From contig JAGVSM010005058.1 in the NCBI GenBank assembly GCA_022494885.1, forward strand, positions 62,001 to 126,000: a stretch of DNA of 64,000 bases, given 5' to 3'. A program made the position numbers and the translations under genes. Under the pieces are notes generated by a model. That model saw only the letters and a list, made by a program, of their open reading frames with translations. It made no database searches and was not told the origin of the DNA. Shown piece after piece: positions 42,700 through 53,600 of the stretch. The number at the start of each line of letters is the position of its first letter. The first letter of the stretch is position 1. The stretch comes from Micrasema longulum (lineage: Eukaryota > Arthropoda > Insecta > Trichoptera > Brachycentridae).

Positions 42700-43140
42700 C
42701 ATTTTTTTTATTTTTTTATATTTATTTAACTTTTTGTACATAATGTTATTTGTACATTGGCGGGCTTATTTCCAAATGACAATTTCTTCCAACCAACCAA
42801 TAAAATAAAAGTTTTATTTTTATAATTCAAGTCACAAAACATATTCAATAGAAAAAAATAAATTAAAAAGCTAAAGATATATAAAAATAGAAATAAACGT
42901 ATTTGTTTATAAATTACCTTGAATCGAAACTATTACTCAATGGGAAAAGGGAAATCAGAGGAAAGATGAAAAAGGAAAGGAGGAGAGATTAAGGAAGAGA
43001 AAGGAGATGTTTCTTCAGACGTGATTTAAACAGAGATAATGTAACATCTTTGATGGTGGATGGGAGATGATTCCACAGTCGAGCCGCATGGACACTATAT
43101 GAGTAAGAGAAGAAAGAGGAATTGTGGATGGGTATTAAAC
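42700..43140 (-). mobile_element. CR1-like LINE 3' fragment
   Basis: Minus strand from 43140 encodes LIPIHNSSFFSYSYSVHAAR, LWNHLPSTIKDVTLSLFKS and RLKKHLLSLP, the better-kept version of the 801-1427 element: the tryptophan that is a stop there is present here. The 3' UTR repeats ATTGTCATTTGGAAATAAGC and ends in an A-rich tail near 42700. Confidence 0.8.
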
Positions 43141-43971
43141 ATGCCTAAGTTTTACCATTGCTGCTACGAATGAATGTTTGTTTACTGATAGCGCTGGTGT
43201 GGTTTAAAGTATCCCTCTGTAAAAATGAGTTTTTTAAATTTCTCCATTATTATGCCACTATTAATGTAGGTACACATTTTATGAAATTTTCCTTTAGTTT
43301 TTTTATCATACTGATTCGACGTTATTCATTAATTTTCCTTTCATTTCAAACAATCGCGGAAACGTCGAGAAATAAACTAACTTTTAGATAAGGAGGCGAT
43401 GGATTAGGTGTGAAAGGAGCATTGCCATATTTAGTTTAAAATAAAAAATGGATCAAGGCCGGGGCGGGACTCTCACGCACCGGTAGTAATCAGCTTAAAT
43501 AAATGTATTAATTCAATGAAATCTACGCGATTTTTACTCCCCTACGTTTGGATTATTGGATTGTGACTGTAGCTAATGTGAGCTTAAAGCAAATTAAAGC
43601 CCTTTTAAGCACATTGGTTTTCAAAATATATATTGCATATATATTGTATAATCATTGAATTAACTTATAAGTTTAAAAACGAAGCTCGTTTTAGTTTGCT
43701 TATTCTTTACAACCGAAGGTTTCCGCCGTTCTAGAAGATTGTCGATGACAATTTTCCGAATTTGTTTGGTGGAGCATAGGAACGCGAGATTAGCCCGGGC
43801 CCGTATTACTTTTTAATTTTTTTTTCAGGAAACATACAGTACGGTTACATAGTTTAATATTTTACACAGTTAGACTTAAGTCTAACGGACCAGTGAAGTT
43901 TCCATATTATATTTTAATATGATATATTATATTATATTATATTATAGAAGACCCGCAATTCTTGGTAACAA
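43141..43971. other. No gene seen; (ATATT)n at 43922-43946
   Basis: A plus frame at 43158-43391 shows no family. The short ATATT run at the right end adjoins the RTE copy. Confidence 0.4.
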
Positions 43972-44756
43972 AAGTCTACGATGTATGCAAGAAAAGCGAT
44001 TTGCTTATGAATGTTGATTGATCGAAAGTGATGGTTTTTGAAAGCGATGAAAATATAACTAAATGTGAGATCAGTGTGAACGGAGGTATTCTGAATCAGG
44101 TAGAAGAATTTGTGTATCTGGGAAGTATGTTTACTAGGGATGGAAAGACCTAGAAACATATTGAAAGGAGGGTGAGTGCTGGGAACAGGGTGCACGATTC
44201 ACTGAAATCTACTTTGGCAAACAAATGTTTATTTCAGGAGGCTAAACTAGCAGTTCACAATGGAGTTCTAGTGCCAACTCTAATGTATGGGAGCGAAGTA
44301 TGGAATTGGAAAAATGATGATGAAAGTAGGTTAAATGCCGTCGAAATGCGTTCCCTCAGGCGAATGTGTGGTAAAACGATGTATGATAGGTGCACACATG
44401 TCGAGATCCGTAAACTGTGTAAAGCTGAGATATGCATTATCGACAGAATCAAGAAAGGGGTGCTGCGTTGGTTTGGACATGTAGAGCGAATGGACAACGA
44501 AAGAACGGATAAAGAGTCTTACATGCGAATGTTGATGGATGCAGAAAACGAGAAAGACCGAGAAAGACATGGCACGATCAAGTCCATCAACTACTTGAAG
44601 ATGTACCATATGAAAAGTGGGAATAATCGGCGTGCGTGCATGAGAAGATGTATGAATGTAGAGGAAGCGAGGTCTGTATGCTAAAACAGAGTGAGATGGC
44701 GTTTTATCCTCTCTGCCTTCTCCTACGGGGAAACGGCGTGATGGTTTGTTTGTTTG
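43972..44756 (+). mobile_element. RTE LINE, 5'-truncated, C-terminal end
   Basis: Translation: VYDVCKKSDLLMNVD, a TGA near 44018, EISVNGGILNQVEEFVYLGS, MFTRDGKT, TAG at 44151-44153, then the open frame 44172-44684 with LAVHNGVLVPTLMYGSEVW, LNAVEMRSLRRMCGKTMYD, KKGVLRWFGHVERMDNERT and NRRACMRRCMNVEEARSVC, ending FILSAFSYGETA and TGATGGTTTG. The order after the palm (YLGS.FT.DG, ARLAVHNGVLVPTLMYGSE, LR.MCG, K.G.LRWFGHVERM) is typical of the RTE clade in insects. Two in-frame stops make it dead. Confidence 0.9.
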
Positions 44757-44784
44757 TAAATTATAATTATACTGTATGATGTTT

Positions 44785-44828
44785 ACCAGTCTGAAGATGT
44801 CCATTAGAGGGTGAATGCGTTAATTGGT
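44785..44828 (+). ncRNA. Hammerhead-like motif, family C, decayed
   Basis: ACCAGT (44785-44790), CTGAAGA (44791-44797, intact core), bulged T, stem II GTCC/GGGT with loop ATTAGA, GAAT in place of GAAA (44813-44816), GCGTTA, then ATTGGT (44823-44828), which pairs with ACCAGT. The changed A15.1 position weakens it. It sits right after the RTE end. Confidence 0.45.
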
Positions 44829-44850
44829 CGAAAAATGAGTGGAAGTGTAC

Positions 44851-45920
44851 CTAGTATTTTAATTTTTAACTTTACTGATTTTCCTCATTTTTAACTTTTT
44901 TCTTTCCGATTGCAATTGCATTTTTTATGCCACGTTGCAGAACAAATTAAAAATTAAGTATTAAATGATCATAAAAAGTTTTTAAAGGCGATCGCATTTT
45001 GTACATTACGATTTAAATATGATATCTCACGTAAGTACTTTGTAAGGACGCGTAATTTAGGGCATTCTTAAGTTCTTATCTTCAAAGGTTTCGTCTTATT
45101 ACTCATACATCACAACTGCATTCCATTCTCAGTCAACTGCATTATATTATTCTTTTATAATATTAATACAAAATGGTAAGAGGTCCTATTACCGCCACAA
45201 AACTACTAAAATTATTACATCTTCACACGATGAAAAAATAAAACTCAAAAAACTTATTTTCGCGATTGGTGTAATTATGAATGGAGTGTTATGTGAACCA
45301 ATTGTTGGAGGTAAAGTAATACATAGTGACAAATATTTCTGCCATTTGCATGCAAACTCAAAACTACAACGAAATCATTAGCTTATCTTCGACGGAAATT
45401 TGAAATGGTTTATGGGACAAGGTGTAAATTGTTCTAAGAGAGGGAAAATAAAATTATTTCCAGTTTTCGTAAATATGTTTAAATACAAAAAAAAACTGTT
45501 TATTAGAATTGTTGTTCATTTATCGACGAAATCAAGAAGTACGCTTTTTTTCTTCTTCCTCTTTTAAACGATAATTTACACTTAGTCCCGTACTGCTTTT
45601 ATAAATTCTGCCTGTGATGTAAAATCGTGTGTTTTCAGCTACTTTTTTGTACTCGTCCTGTTTAACAGTATCTACTCAAATTTCTGAATATTGATATAAA
45701 AAAAGAATACAAAAAACACAGCTCAAAAAATATGTATTGAAATATATTTAATATTTTTTCAATTGGTCTTAGTTTTGTGGTGTATTTTTAATAACTTCCT
45801 TCTATGTCCTCGTTTTCACATCTGCCTACAAGCCTTTAAATTATAGGTTTCGCGGGTTATATCTTAAAAACCACACGTTGCCTAGTTGGTTTAATTAAAT
45901 TAAACAATCTATTTTGCAAA
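44851..45920. other. No recognisable feature
   Basis: A+T-rich; no frame, repeat partner or fold recognised over 1.07 kb. Confidence 0.4.
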
Positions 45921-46404
45921 TATACAGGATGTTCTTAAACTCTGTCACATCCGAAACCACGATGATCAGTATGGGCAAGAAGACATATTAGCATATGCCT
46001 TTGTGGTATTTTTTTTGTTTACTATTTTTCTATTAATATGTATTTCATTGATATGTAATTTTGCTTAATTTTTTTAAAGTACTCCGTTTTATTATTGTTT
46101 ATTGTAAAAATAAATAAAATAAAATTAAAACAATATTTAAAACGAAGAATTTTTTTTTTTTTAAATAAAATATTTAAAAAAAAAACAAATGGTTGCTTAC
46201 TTCTGCAGGGGGAAGCGAGAGGGGCGTGGCCATGTGGTTGACGGTGTATCACACTCTCCCCTCCCTACCATTTGTTTTTTTTATATTTAATTTTTGTAAA
46301 TATTATTCGTTCTAAAAATTTATTTCAATGTGCCAATATGTCTTCTTGGTCATACTGATCATCGTGGTTTCTGATGTGACAGGGTTTTAAGAACACCCTG
46401 TATA
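45921..46404. mobile_element. Miniature inverted-repeat element, 75-bp TIRs
   Basis: Both ends read TATACAGG.TGTTCTTAAA inward, then CTGTCACATC, GAAACCACGATGATCAGTAT and AAGAAGACATATT, about 75 bp with few changes. Flanks are TATA (or TA) on both sides, consistent with a TA target. The interior is A/T-rich with a short GC-rich patch (GGGGCGTGGCCATGTGG) and no frame. Family of the parent transposon unknown. Confidence 0.8.
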
Positions 46405-46839
46405 AATTGTTGAATATGTTAAAGCATGTGTTGGTTTTGGGATACTATTATATCAAAATACTATGTCAAATGATTAATGTCAGCTTGACGCAAGATATTG
46501 AGTATATCTCACATCTCAGCAAAGATAAGTCAGTCTGTAATAATATGATCGGCTTTCTTGCTAACCGACACAATACAGTCTCTACCGAATTCCTTTGTGG
46601 TATACCGGAGGTATTTGTTGGCTTGGGTATTTTTAGGCGGCTGTCCAGTCAACTAAATCGAAGCTCAAATACCCATAAAATTCTACTTTCTTTCCTTTGA
46701 AATACACGGGAATCTCAACGAAACCTTGCTTATATTTTAAACTTTACCCTTTTATTTATCATATTATGTATTGCTACTATCCAAATTATTGGAATTTTTA
46801 TGCATAAAAAAATGTTCCCAGCAAACACGGAATTCGTTT

Positions 46840-47052
46840 ATTTTTTTAAAGGAATAACCCGCTAAGCCTCTATTTTGAGGCTTGTCAGCAGGTGGGATAG
46901 AGGGGATATGGAAGGAGGTAATTAAAGTACACCACAACACCCAGACCAATTAAGAAAAAAATCTTCTCGGATTTTTTTCTTGCAACTGGCGGGAATCGAA
47001 CCCGCGACGCCAGTTTCACAGATAGCCGTCTAACCAACTGTGCCACGGCGCC
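46840..47052 (-). mobile_element. tRNA-derived SINE D
   Basis: Minus-strand head GGCGCCGTGGCACAGTTGG, then GCGGGTTCGATTCCCGCC (strong T arm and B box). The 5' seven bases do not pair with the sequence after the T arm, so this is not a usable tRNA gene. A body with GGTCTGGGTGTTGTGG and a TAGCGGGTTATTCC tail follows to about 46840. Confidence 0.6.
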
Positions 47053-47154
47053 TGAATTCATGGATAGAAAATATCAATAGATGTAAAAGTTGAAAAAACA
47101 AGGATCTTAAAAAAAGGGTAGAATAGGAAAAGCGATAAATAATACCAACCAAAG

Positions 47155-47300
47155 AAACAGGTTGTGCTGTCTGTCTTGGACTTCGGATCAGGAGGTCCGA
47201 AGTTCGAGCTCCGTTTCTCAAAATTAGTTTCTCATTTTCTAAAGCAATTGCACGTTTGCCTCCCATGCAAGAAGTCTTTAGTTCGTTTCCTGAGATCTTC
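47155..47300 (+). mobile_element. Two tRNA-like SINE head fragments
   Basis: 47160-47215 has GTCTTGGACTTCGGATCAGG and GTCCGAAGTTCGAGCTCC, like the anticodon and T arms of a tRNA. 47235-47300 has GCACGTTTGCCTCCCATGC and AAGAAGTCTTTAGTTCG, the middle of the SINE A head. With SINE D next to them, three different tRNA-like modules lie within 320 bp. Confidence 0.4.
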
Positions 47301-47994
47301 GACTATTAATGAAAAAATATGTTTTGACACTGCAGATGCCTAAAAAAAATAGCTTTCTAGTGATCGGAACGCTGTAAATTTTTATATCATAATGATGGAT
47401 ATATTTTCATTTTTTCATATATGTAATGCGAACGTGCTGATTTGCCTGCCTCCACCTACCCTGTGTTTGTTAACAAACTTGAAATATTTTACTTTTTCAT
47501 TGTTCATACTCTGAAACATTTTAGTAAAATACATGTAACACCATTTCGGACTAATTTATTTTATTTTATTTATAACTTGAATGCGAATGGGTCAATTTGC
47601 CCCATGTCACCCTACAATCGTGGAGAAGACTGAGTTGTGAGTGCACTATTTAACAGTTCCCGTAAACTGCCACGGGCGCAACTTCAAACAAAGGAATAAA
47701 GGGACAAAACAAACGACTAACAGGTGGCAATCCTGCCCGGGGAGACCTTTAGTATCCAAGCTAGTTTTTTAAGGTGTATTTCTGTATCCAACTTACGTTG
47801 TTAGCCCATTTAACCCGTTTTTAGAACACTATTCTGGAAAAACAAGGAAAGCAACAAAACGTGTTAGTTTGTTAAAAAATAAAACCCGTACTCGTATAGT
47901 GTTTTGGCTAAAATATCACGAAGTTAAAACTGACGCATATTATAATGTAAACCTTTGAATGATAATAATTTATTCGAGTATAAAGACATAAAGC
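47301..47994. other. No recognisable feature
   Basis: Nothing coding; no shared repeat noticed. Confidence 0.35.
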
Positions 47995-48110
47995 AACTAG
48001 AGGCTTTCGAGATGTTGTCCTAGAGAAGAATTCTAGGAATTTCCAGAAGAGACTGCATCACGAATGACAAGGTTCTTAGTAGAACCGAAGAAGGGAGGTA
48101 CCTACCAGCT
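47995..48110 (+). mobile_element. LINE fragment (endonuclease-reverse transcriptase type)
   Basis: Translation QLEAFEMLS, stop, RRILGISRRDCITNDKVLS and RTEEGRYLPALKK. The KRLEAFEMW..RR.L.ISW.D..TN..VL.R pattern is common in insect LINE ORF2 proteins. Only about 38 codons remain. Confidence 0.5.
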
Positions 48111-48165
48111 TTAAAAAAATAAATATGGTAGTTGCATTTATTGTTTACCTCGCTTATTCCTTATT

Positions 48166-49148
48166 ATCATCATCATTCCCTTTCCGCACCTAATAGTGCA
48201 TACGGCACTGCATTGGTAAACCAATCGGAGCGTATCATGATCACTTTTGTTACATGGAGTTGAGATAGCTTACCCACCACATACCGCACACCGCATCTGA
48301 GGACATAAGTCTCCTTGGCGGTGCCCACATACACGGAAAATTTGCTCGTTGTCAAACGAGGAAAGCTGCCCGAAGGAGCTCTCTGAAATCTGGTAGCCTT
48401 AGCATCTTTGTGCTGAAAGAAAGTAATCCAGAAGTACATAATATGTACTTCATTGGATTGAGAAGAGAGGGAAGTGAATTCTTCACTAACTGGGATTAAG
48501 TTGATTGGACATGATCAATTCGCCGAAATGATTACAAAACTTTTTAAAAGCCTTGAAATTCTTTTTTGAAGCCACCAGATCTGTATATCCGACAGGACCT
48601 ATAACAGGGCCACGATAGTAGCGAGAAGCTCCATTCGGTAATCATAGAGAAGGGGAAAGGGACAAGACCACAGGATGTGTTCAGAAGATTGGTTGGGATA
48701 TCCGCAGCAGCACGAAGGAGAGTCAACAATATTAAAAACAAATATTTTTTGATTAAATTTACCATGACCTGATAAAAACTGCGTAGTCCAGTGATCGGGG
48801 ATAACCCAAGAAGATTCTAGGCGCTGACGGATCGAAGGAAAAAAAAAGAAAGGTAACCCTCCCTGAAGAGGAAGATTCCCATCGCGATTGCCAAGCATTA
48901 AGAAGAGCATTTAAAGTCATTTTTTTAATATTTGATTGAGACATTCGTTCAGTTGGGAACATCACGTGTGCTTCACATGGAGTTGAGATAATCAGTCTTG
49001 CATTTCAGGTACCAGTCCAGGGACTATGAAATATTTTAGTCTGAAAGAACCCTTTTGAATAAAATTTCAAATCAACCATGTCTGGAATCGAACCCGAGAC
49101 CTCTTGCGTGGTAGGCAAACGCGCTGACCATTATACCACGAGGCCGAC
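48166..49148 (-). mobile_element. SINE A split by an R1-like LINE
   Basis: 49148-48975 has the tRNA-like head (GTCGGCCTCGTGGTATAATG, B box GGTTCGATTCCAG) and the middle (TCCCTGGACTGGTACCTGAA). 48267-48166 has the tail (ATACGCTCCGATTGG, GCAGTGCCGTATGCAC, GGTGCGGAAAGGGAATGATG). The two halves are separated by the insert 48268-48974 and share a 16-bp duplication. Confidence 0.85.
48268..48974 (-). mobile_element. R1-like LINE, 5'-truncated, in SINE A
   Basis: Flanked by the 16-bp target duplication ACATGGAGTTGAGATA (48252-48267 and 48975-48990). The minus strand encodes LLNAWQSRWESSSSGR in one frame, then WVIPDHWTTQFLSGHGKFNQ, FNIVDSPSCCCGYPNQSSEH and ILWSCPFPLLYDYRMELLA in another, ending in TAA near 48600. 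The W..W...G, then Q.LSGHG.F, C.CG......H.L..CP order is the RNase H end plus the terminal CCHC-like motif of R1/Jockey-type ORF2. A 330-bp 3' UTR with GGCTACCAGATTTCAGAGAG and GTGTGCGGTATGTGGTGG follows. A frame change separates the two coding parts. Confidence 0.85.
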
Positions 49149-50714
49149 TTATTGCTTACTATACAAGGTTGATATTTCAAGTGGATTTTTTCTGCTTTCA
49201 AGAAGCATTTAGTGTTGGTATCAGGAGGGGTATTCTATAGAGCGCCAATCAGGAACTTCTCAGCATTTGATCTTGTCGAGGAACCACTCTTCCGTTCCAC
49301 TAGAAGAATTTTCGGCATTCTGTGTCCTACTTCGGTTTACTTTACCATTGTCCTGCACCAACTTGACCATCTAAGATACTATCTCTCGTGTGAGTTCTTA
49401 ATGAAGTATCACTGATCCGATGTCTCAGGTTCTCGCCCAGACTTCTTTTTGCGCCTCCATCTGTTGTCTCTGAAAGCTAAAGGGGCAATGCAAGGCACCC
49501 GCTAAAGACCAGCGCCCCGGCAGACGTGCCAGATGGATTGGACTCGAGTGTCTCCTACATGAGGTAATAGAGAGGATGTCTAAAGGGGCAAACTACATGA
49601 GCTTTTAGGTCATATAACGAGCTAATGAGAGTCGCATAGGACAGACCGGATTAGCAGAGGAGATTCAGAGGTTTGCTTCGAACCAATCTATTTTATGATA
49701 AAATTATGGGATGCGATTTAAATCATCCTGGTACCCAGTAAGTCACAGATTTTAAAATTACAAAATAACAGTGGCTGTGACAGGGTACAAATCCGTACAA
49801 GTAAACCTTGCATAAATATTCACTCAAATAACATCAACCCTGACGATGCGATCCGAATGTCGCAAAAGAGTGCGAACGGCACAAAGCATAAAAACTCATT
49901 GTTCATATTATATCGATATTTTTTTATTTGAATTGTATTTGACATAATATTTTTGATTCTACAGGTCGTCCTGATCACAAAACAACGACGGAATCGAACG
50001 CGAAAATTTGACTCTGACTTTCATTTGTATTTGATGTTAAAAAGGCTTTATATTTCAGGTTGGAAATCATATATATATATATGTATATAAATAACCCAAG
50101 TACTAAGGGATATACTTTTGTACTCGTCAAGTTGTTACTTAAAGTGTCAAAAAAAATTAAACTACTCTCATGTTATGTTCAAGAAAATCACACGCGTCGT
50201 TGTTCTAAGATCATGACGAAGTATGATAATTATTTATTAAAATTCAAAATATCTGCTTTCAGCTAGTCGTTCAAATTGTTGTATTTACTTTTTCATCGAA
50301 ATTTCATAACATACGCATCATTGTAATCCGTGTTGACAAAATGTTGTGAGAATATAACGATTTCCAAAGCAACAACCATTCTTCCTTACTATTTAGATAT
50401 TCATATTTTTTTCTGTAGAACGCTTATTCGCGGTGAAAGGTTTCATTTTCAAACGTTTACTCCCAACCCGTCTGTTTTTTTACATGACAGTTATTATGCC
50501 ATAATTTTATTACTTCATCAGATTGTCTGTTTTCTATGTAAATTGTTATTTTCGTTTTATTGAAAGAGGAAACTCTTCGGGAACTTCTCTATGGTTTGAG
50601 TAATCTTGATAACATTGTTATTTATTTGTTACGTATTTATTACCTCTAGTATGTGTACAACGAGAAATTTCTGTGTTTTTTTAATATTTGTTAAGAGACT
50701 ATCAAACCATGCCA
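49149..50714. other. Mixed-composition tract 49200-49700, then A+T-rich
   Basis: 49200-49700 is richer in G+C than its surroundings; a minus frame contains YLRWSSWCRTMV, stop, VGHRMPKILLVERKSG, faintly like a LINE C-terminus (LRW.GHV.RM......L). I cannot confirm it. 49700-50714 holds scattered short frames only. Confidence 0.3.
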
Positions 50715-51480
50715 AAATTAAAAATAACAAAATTGTAGTTTTGAAATTACTCCGCGTGCGACGTCACAAGTTCCCTTCGGTGAGTTCTGTTGATTAGTGA
50801 ATTGGCTTCCTGTAAACCGTAAATCTATCACAACATTATCATTGGTTGATTCGAAAGAACTAGTGGCGTCGTTCAAAGTAGTTCGTTTTTTATAAAAATA
50901 ATTGTTTATTTTTTCATACATTTTCAAGAAACTTCTGTACTTATCCAATTTTCCGTAGCACTGAACTTCCTCATTTAGAAGGTCCCAATCCAAAATGATG
51001 ATTACACCATATTTATATTTTCTCAGTTCAGTATGAAAATTATTTGAAAAATACTAAGTTAGTGTTTTAAATATGAGTTTTATTCAAAATTGTGTTTTTG
51101 AACTGTTTTGTTTTAGATGTGCAAACGAATATATTATTTTTCTCGTATATGGCACTTATCTAGTACGAAAATGGGGAACTTTAGCCCTACAGGAAATTGG
51201 ATATAGTTAAAGCTTTTTGCGCGCGGTAAAAATTGGAGCATTTAATTGTACGTAGATTTTGTGAAAATGTACGAAAAAAATCGGTTTAATAAAAACGAAC
51301 TACTTTGAACGATATCACTGATTCATATAAATCGACCAATGATACAAGAGTTATGATAGATTTCCGGTGCGCTTTCCGTGAATGGACCAATGGGCAGAAC
51401 TGATCGACAATAAGCGGAAGAGAACCTTTGACGTCACAAATCGTAGCTCTGATAAAACGGTATATACAAATTGAAAAAAA
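50715..51480. mobile_element. Foldback element with about 150-bp arms
   Basis: 50755-50890 and 51290-51460 are inverted copies: GACGTCA near the outer ends, GGTTC.CTTC, GAT.AGTTCTG, AAATCTATCA.AAC, ATCATTGGT.GATT, GGCGTCGTTCAAAGTAGTTC-like and GTTTTTAT inward. No transposase frame; the minus frame 50718-50993 lies in the arm. The right end contains the palindrome TGACGTCA, a CREB-type site. Confidence 0.7.
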
Positions 51481-51654
51481 ACAATTGTTAGCTTAATAGT
51501 TTATTAAGAAATAATTTATAAAAACACTGGACTTCCTCATTGCAGCGTATTTTTATTTTTGATTGAATAAAGGTAAGATGGGCTGACAGTAAAGAGACTG
51601 TGGAATAAAGTATCTTAAAATTTCTGTGCATACGTATTTATTTGTTCTCGACGC

Positions 51655-51835
51655 ATAAGATATTACAACAGAGATGAAGAACATTTCGGGAATATAGAAG
51701 TCGAGGTACCTATATACTTATACAGGGCTGATGACCTGTATATTGAAACATGTTAATATTAACAGCTCACGTAGGGGTTGAATCCAGTTCTTGTCTTCAA
51801 AAATCTGGACAAACTCAAAACATTGTTTATAATTA
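51655..51835. mobile_element. MITE1 fragment plus unit G
   Basis: 51655-51745 has ATATTACAACAGAGATGAAG, GAATATAGAAGTCGAGG and ACAGGGCTGATGACCTG. 51750-51830 on minus is unit G (TTTTGAGTTTGTCCAGATTT, GACAAGAACTGGATTCAACC). The same neighbour order is seen at 35600-35720. Confidence 0.6.
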
Positions 51836-51845
51836 ACAAGGTTTT

Positions 51846-52031
51846 GAGTGATGTAATAACTTATATTTATTTACATATAAGTTATTAATTTAAAAATATT
51901 TGGTACACTTCCACTTATTTATTTGACCAATTAGCGCTTTCACCCTCTAATGGGCATCTTCAGACTGGTATTTCTAAATTTTATCTTCTAAATTAATAAC
52001 ACATATGTAAATATAAGTTATTACATCACTA
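51846..52031. mobile_element. Small TIR element carrying the best hammerhead motif
   Basis: Ends share AGTGATGTAATAACTTATAT and TTACATAT, then GTTATTAATTTA, inverted, about 45 bp. Total length about 186 bp. The interior holds the complete family C hammerhead-like motif on the minus strand (51926-51969). Confidence 0.7.
51926..51969 (-). ncRNA. Hammerhead-ribozyme-like motif, family C, all core positions kept
   Basis: Minus strand: ACCAGT (51969-51964, stem I 5'), CTGAAGA (51963-51957, exact CTGANGA core), bulged T (51956), stem II GCCC/GGGT with loop ATTAGA (51955-51942), GAAA (51941-51938, exact), self-complementary short stem III AGCGCT, A17 (51932), predicted cleavage, then ATTGGT (51931-51926), which pairs with ACCAGT over six positions with one G-U. 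The layout equals type I hammerheads with minimal stem III, as reported in Penelope-like elements, where dimers may be the active form. The bulge after A9 is the one departure and is shared by families A and E. Confidence 0.65.
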
Positions 52032-52074
52032 CAATGGAATTCCACCAAGAATTGTCGATAAATAATTTAAATAA

Positions 52075-52262
52075 AATAATGTTTTGAGTATTTTTAAATG
52101 TTTGCAGACCGAGGTCGGATTCTAACCGCTAGAAAGTTATAACAATTAACATGTTATGTTGCAACAGAGATGGACAACATTTTTGAGATTAAAATATGGA
52201 AGCCTAGACATTCACATGGCCTATTCATTATTGTTTGTCATGACCTATCGTCGGCTGGTGTA
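52075..52262 (+). mobile_element. Unit G plus MITE1 fragment
   Basis: 52078-52130 has GTTTTGAGTATTTTTAAATG and TTTGCAGACCGAGGTCGG, a diverged unit G. 52155-52262 has GCAACAGAGATGGACAACAT, AAGCCTAGACATTCACATGG, TGACCTATCGTCGGCTGG. The inner half is replaced by the R1-like tail that follows. Confidence 0.55.
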
Positions 52263-52269
52263 AGACATA

Positions 52270-52440
52270 ACTTAACATGGTAAAATAAGCTAAGGCTACC
52301 AGATTACAGAAAGCTCCCTCGGGCTGCTTTTCTTGTTTGGTAACGGGCAATTCTTTTTGTTTGTATGTGGGCGCCGCCGAGGAGACAATACCTCAAATAC
52401 GGTGTGCGGTACGGAGTGGACAAGCGTAAATATTATGTTA
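52270..52440 (+). mobile_element. R1-like LINE 3' UTR fragment
   Basis: CTAAGGCTACCAGATTACAG, AAAGCTCCCTCGGGCTGC, GTATGTGGGCGCCGCC and GGTGTGCGGTACGGAGTGG match the 3' UTR of the 48268-48974 LINE (CTAAGGCTACCAGATTTCAG on minus). No coding left. Confidence 0.7.
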
Positions 52441-53499
52441 AATTATACTGACTCGAAATATTTTTTGGTGAAATGTATCACATTTCCATTTAATGTATGT
52501 ATGTGTTTGCAGATGAATCTTCGTTGGGAATTTTGGTAGTTAATCACTGAAAAAGAAAAGAAGCCGACGTATTTTAGTTTCTTGTTATTTTCTTTTTTCA
52601 TTCGGTAATTTATCACGCAAATAAACAAAAGTTATCGCTCCCTTAAAAAATATTTAAGTACTAACAATTCATTTATCAATCTCGGTTTCCATAAACAAAC
52701 TTGTCAATTTCAGAGTTTCCTTATATTATATCTTGAATCTGATAAACAACATGTTTTTTGTGAACCTATATTTGTGTCGTATATATTTACTGCCTATTTT
52801 CTATTTTTATTTGAGAAATGATTAATTACGATTATGTTTAATTTAATTATTCAACAAATTGAACCAATATAATTTATATTTGTATAGTAACGATTATTAT
52901 TTTTTTACATTTGATTAGCTATGCATTTATAACTAAGCAGTTCTAGTTTTTTTTTTGGCTATTGATATATTAGTATAAAACTACTTATAATTTAAAAGAT
53001 AAAAAATCTCTTAGAACAGGCTGAGCCATGGTTAGATTGAGACTTTCCTAACCAGAGAACGCTCCGTATTCATAAATTCCCTGGTATAAAATATGTATAC
53101 TTGTATATGCAATAAATTTATTTAAAAAATAAATACTGATGAACCGCTATTTTTACTATTAAATTTATATGTAATTATCCGAAAATATGCGGAAAAAACC
53201 TTTTATAATTCTTACAATAAAAAGGAGTGACGTCTAACAATATTTTTTATCTCCTTTATATTACTAACAATATTTTGGGTATGTCAAAACCTTTTGTCTT
53301 TTCTTTCTAGGAAATCAATACAATATAAATATTTCAAGTGTATAAAAACTTACCCTCATTTCAGCAATATGTGTCGCTAGTTTTTTCTATACTTTTGAGT
53401 CTCTATAATAAATTAGCACGCATGCGAATGTAACATTCACACCATGCACATAAAGATACTCGAATAATTTTATTCGCGAGCATTGAAGTATATTTTATA
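52441..53499. other. No recognisable feature
   Basis: A+T-rich, no family resemblance in any frame. Confidence 0.4.
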
Positions 53500-53600
53500 G
53501 ACCTCTAGGCAGAATGGTATATATAACAATGTATGTGAAGTAAACACTTAATCTTGCCGATGACAGAGCGTAAGCTCTATAAATGCCTAGCCTCATGACC
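53500..53600 (-). mobile_element. Decayed MITE1 remnant
   Basis: CAGAATGGTATATA, AAGTAAACACTTAATC, GATGACAGAGCGTAAGCTC and ATAAATGCCTAG on the plus strand follow the reverse MITE1 order (cf. 35500-35590) with many changes. Confidence 0.4.

Noticed and set aside
46407..46700. 97-codon plus frame
   Set aside because: No motif, family pattern or exon signals recognised; it begins at the edge of a MITE, and chance frames of this size occur elsewhere in the window.
46983..47052. tRNA gene on minus
   Set aside because: The T arm is perfect but the acceptor strands do not pair, and a SINE body follows.
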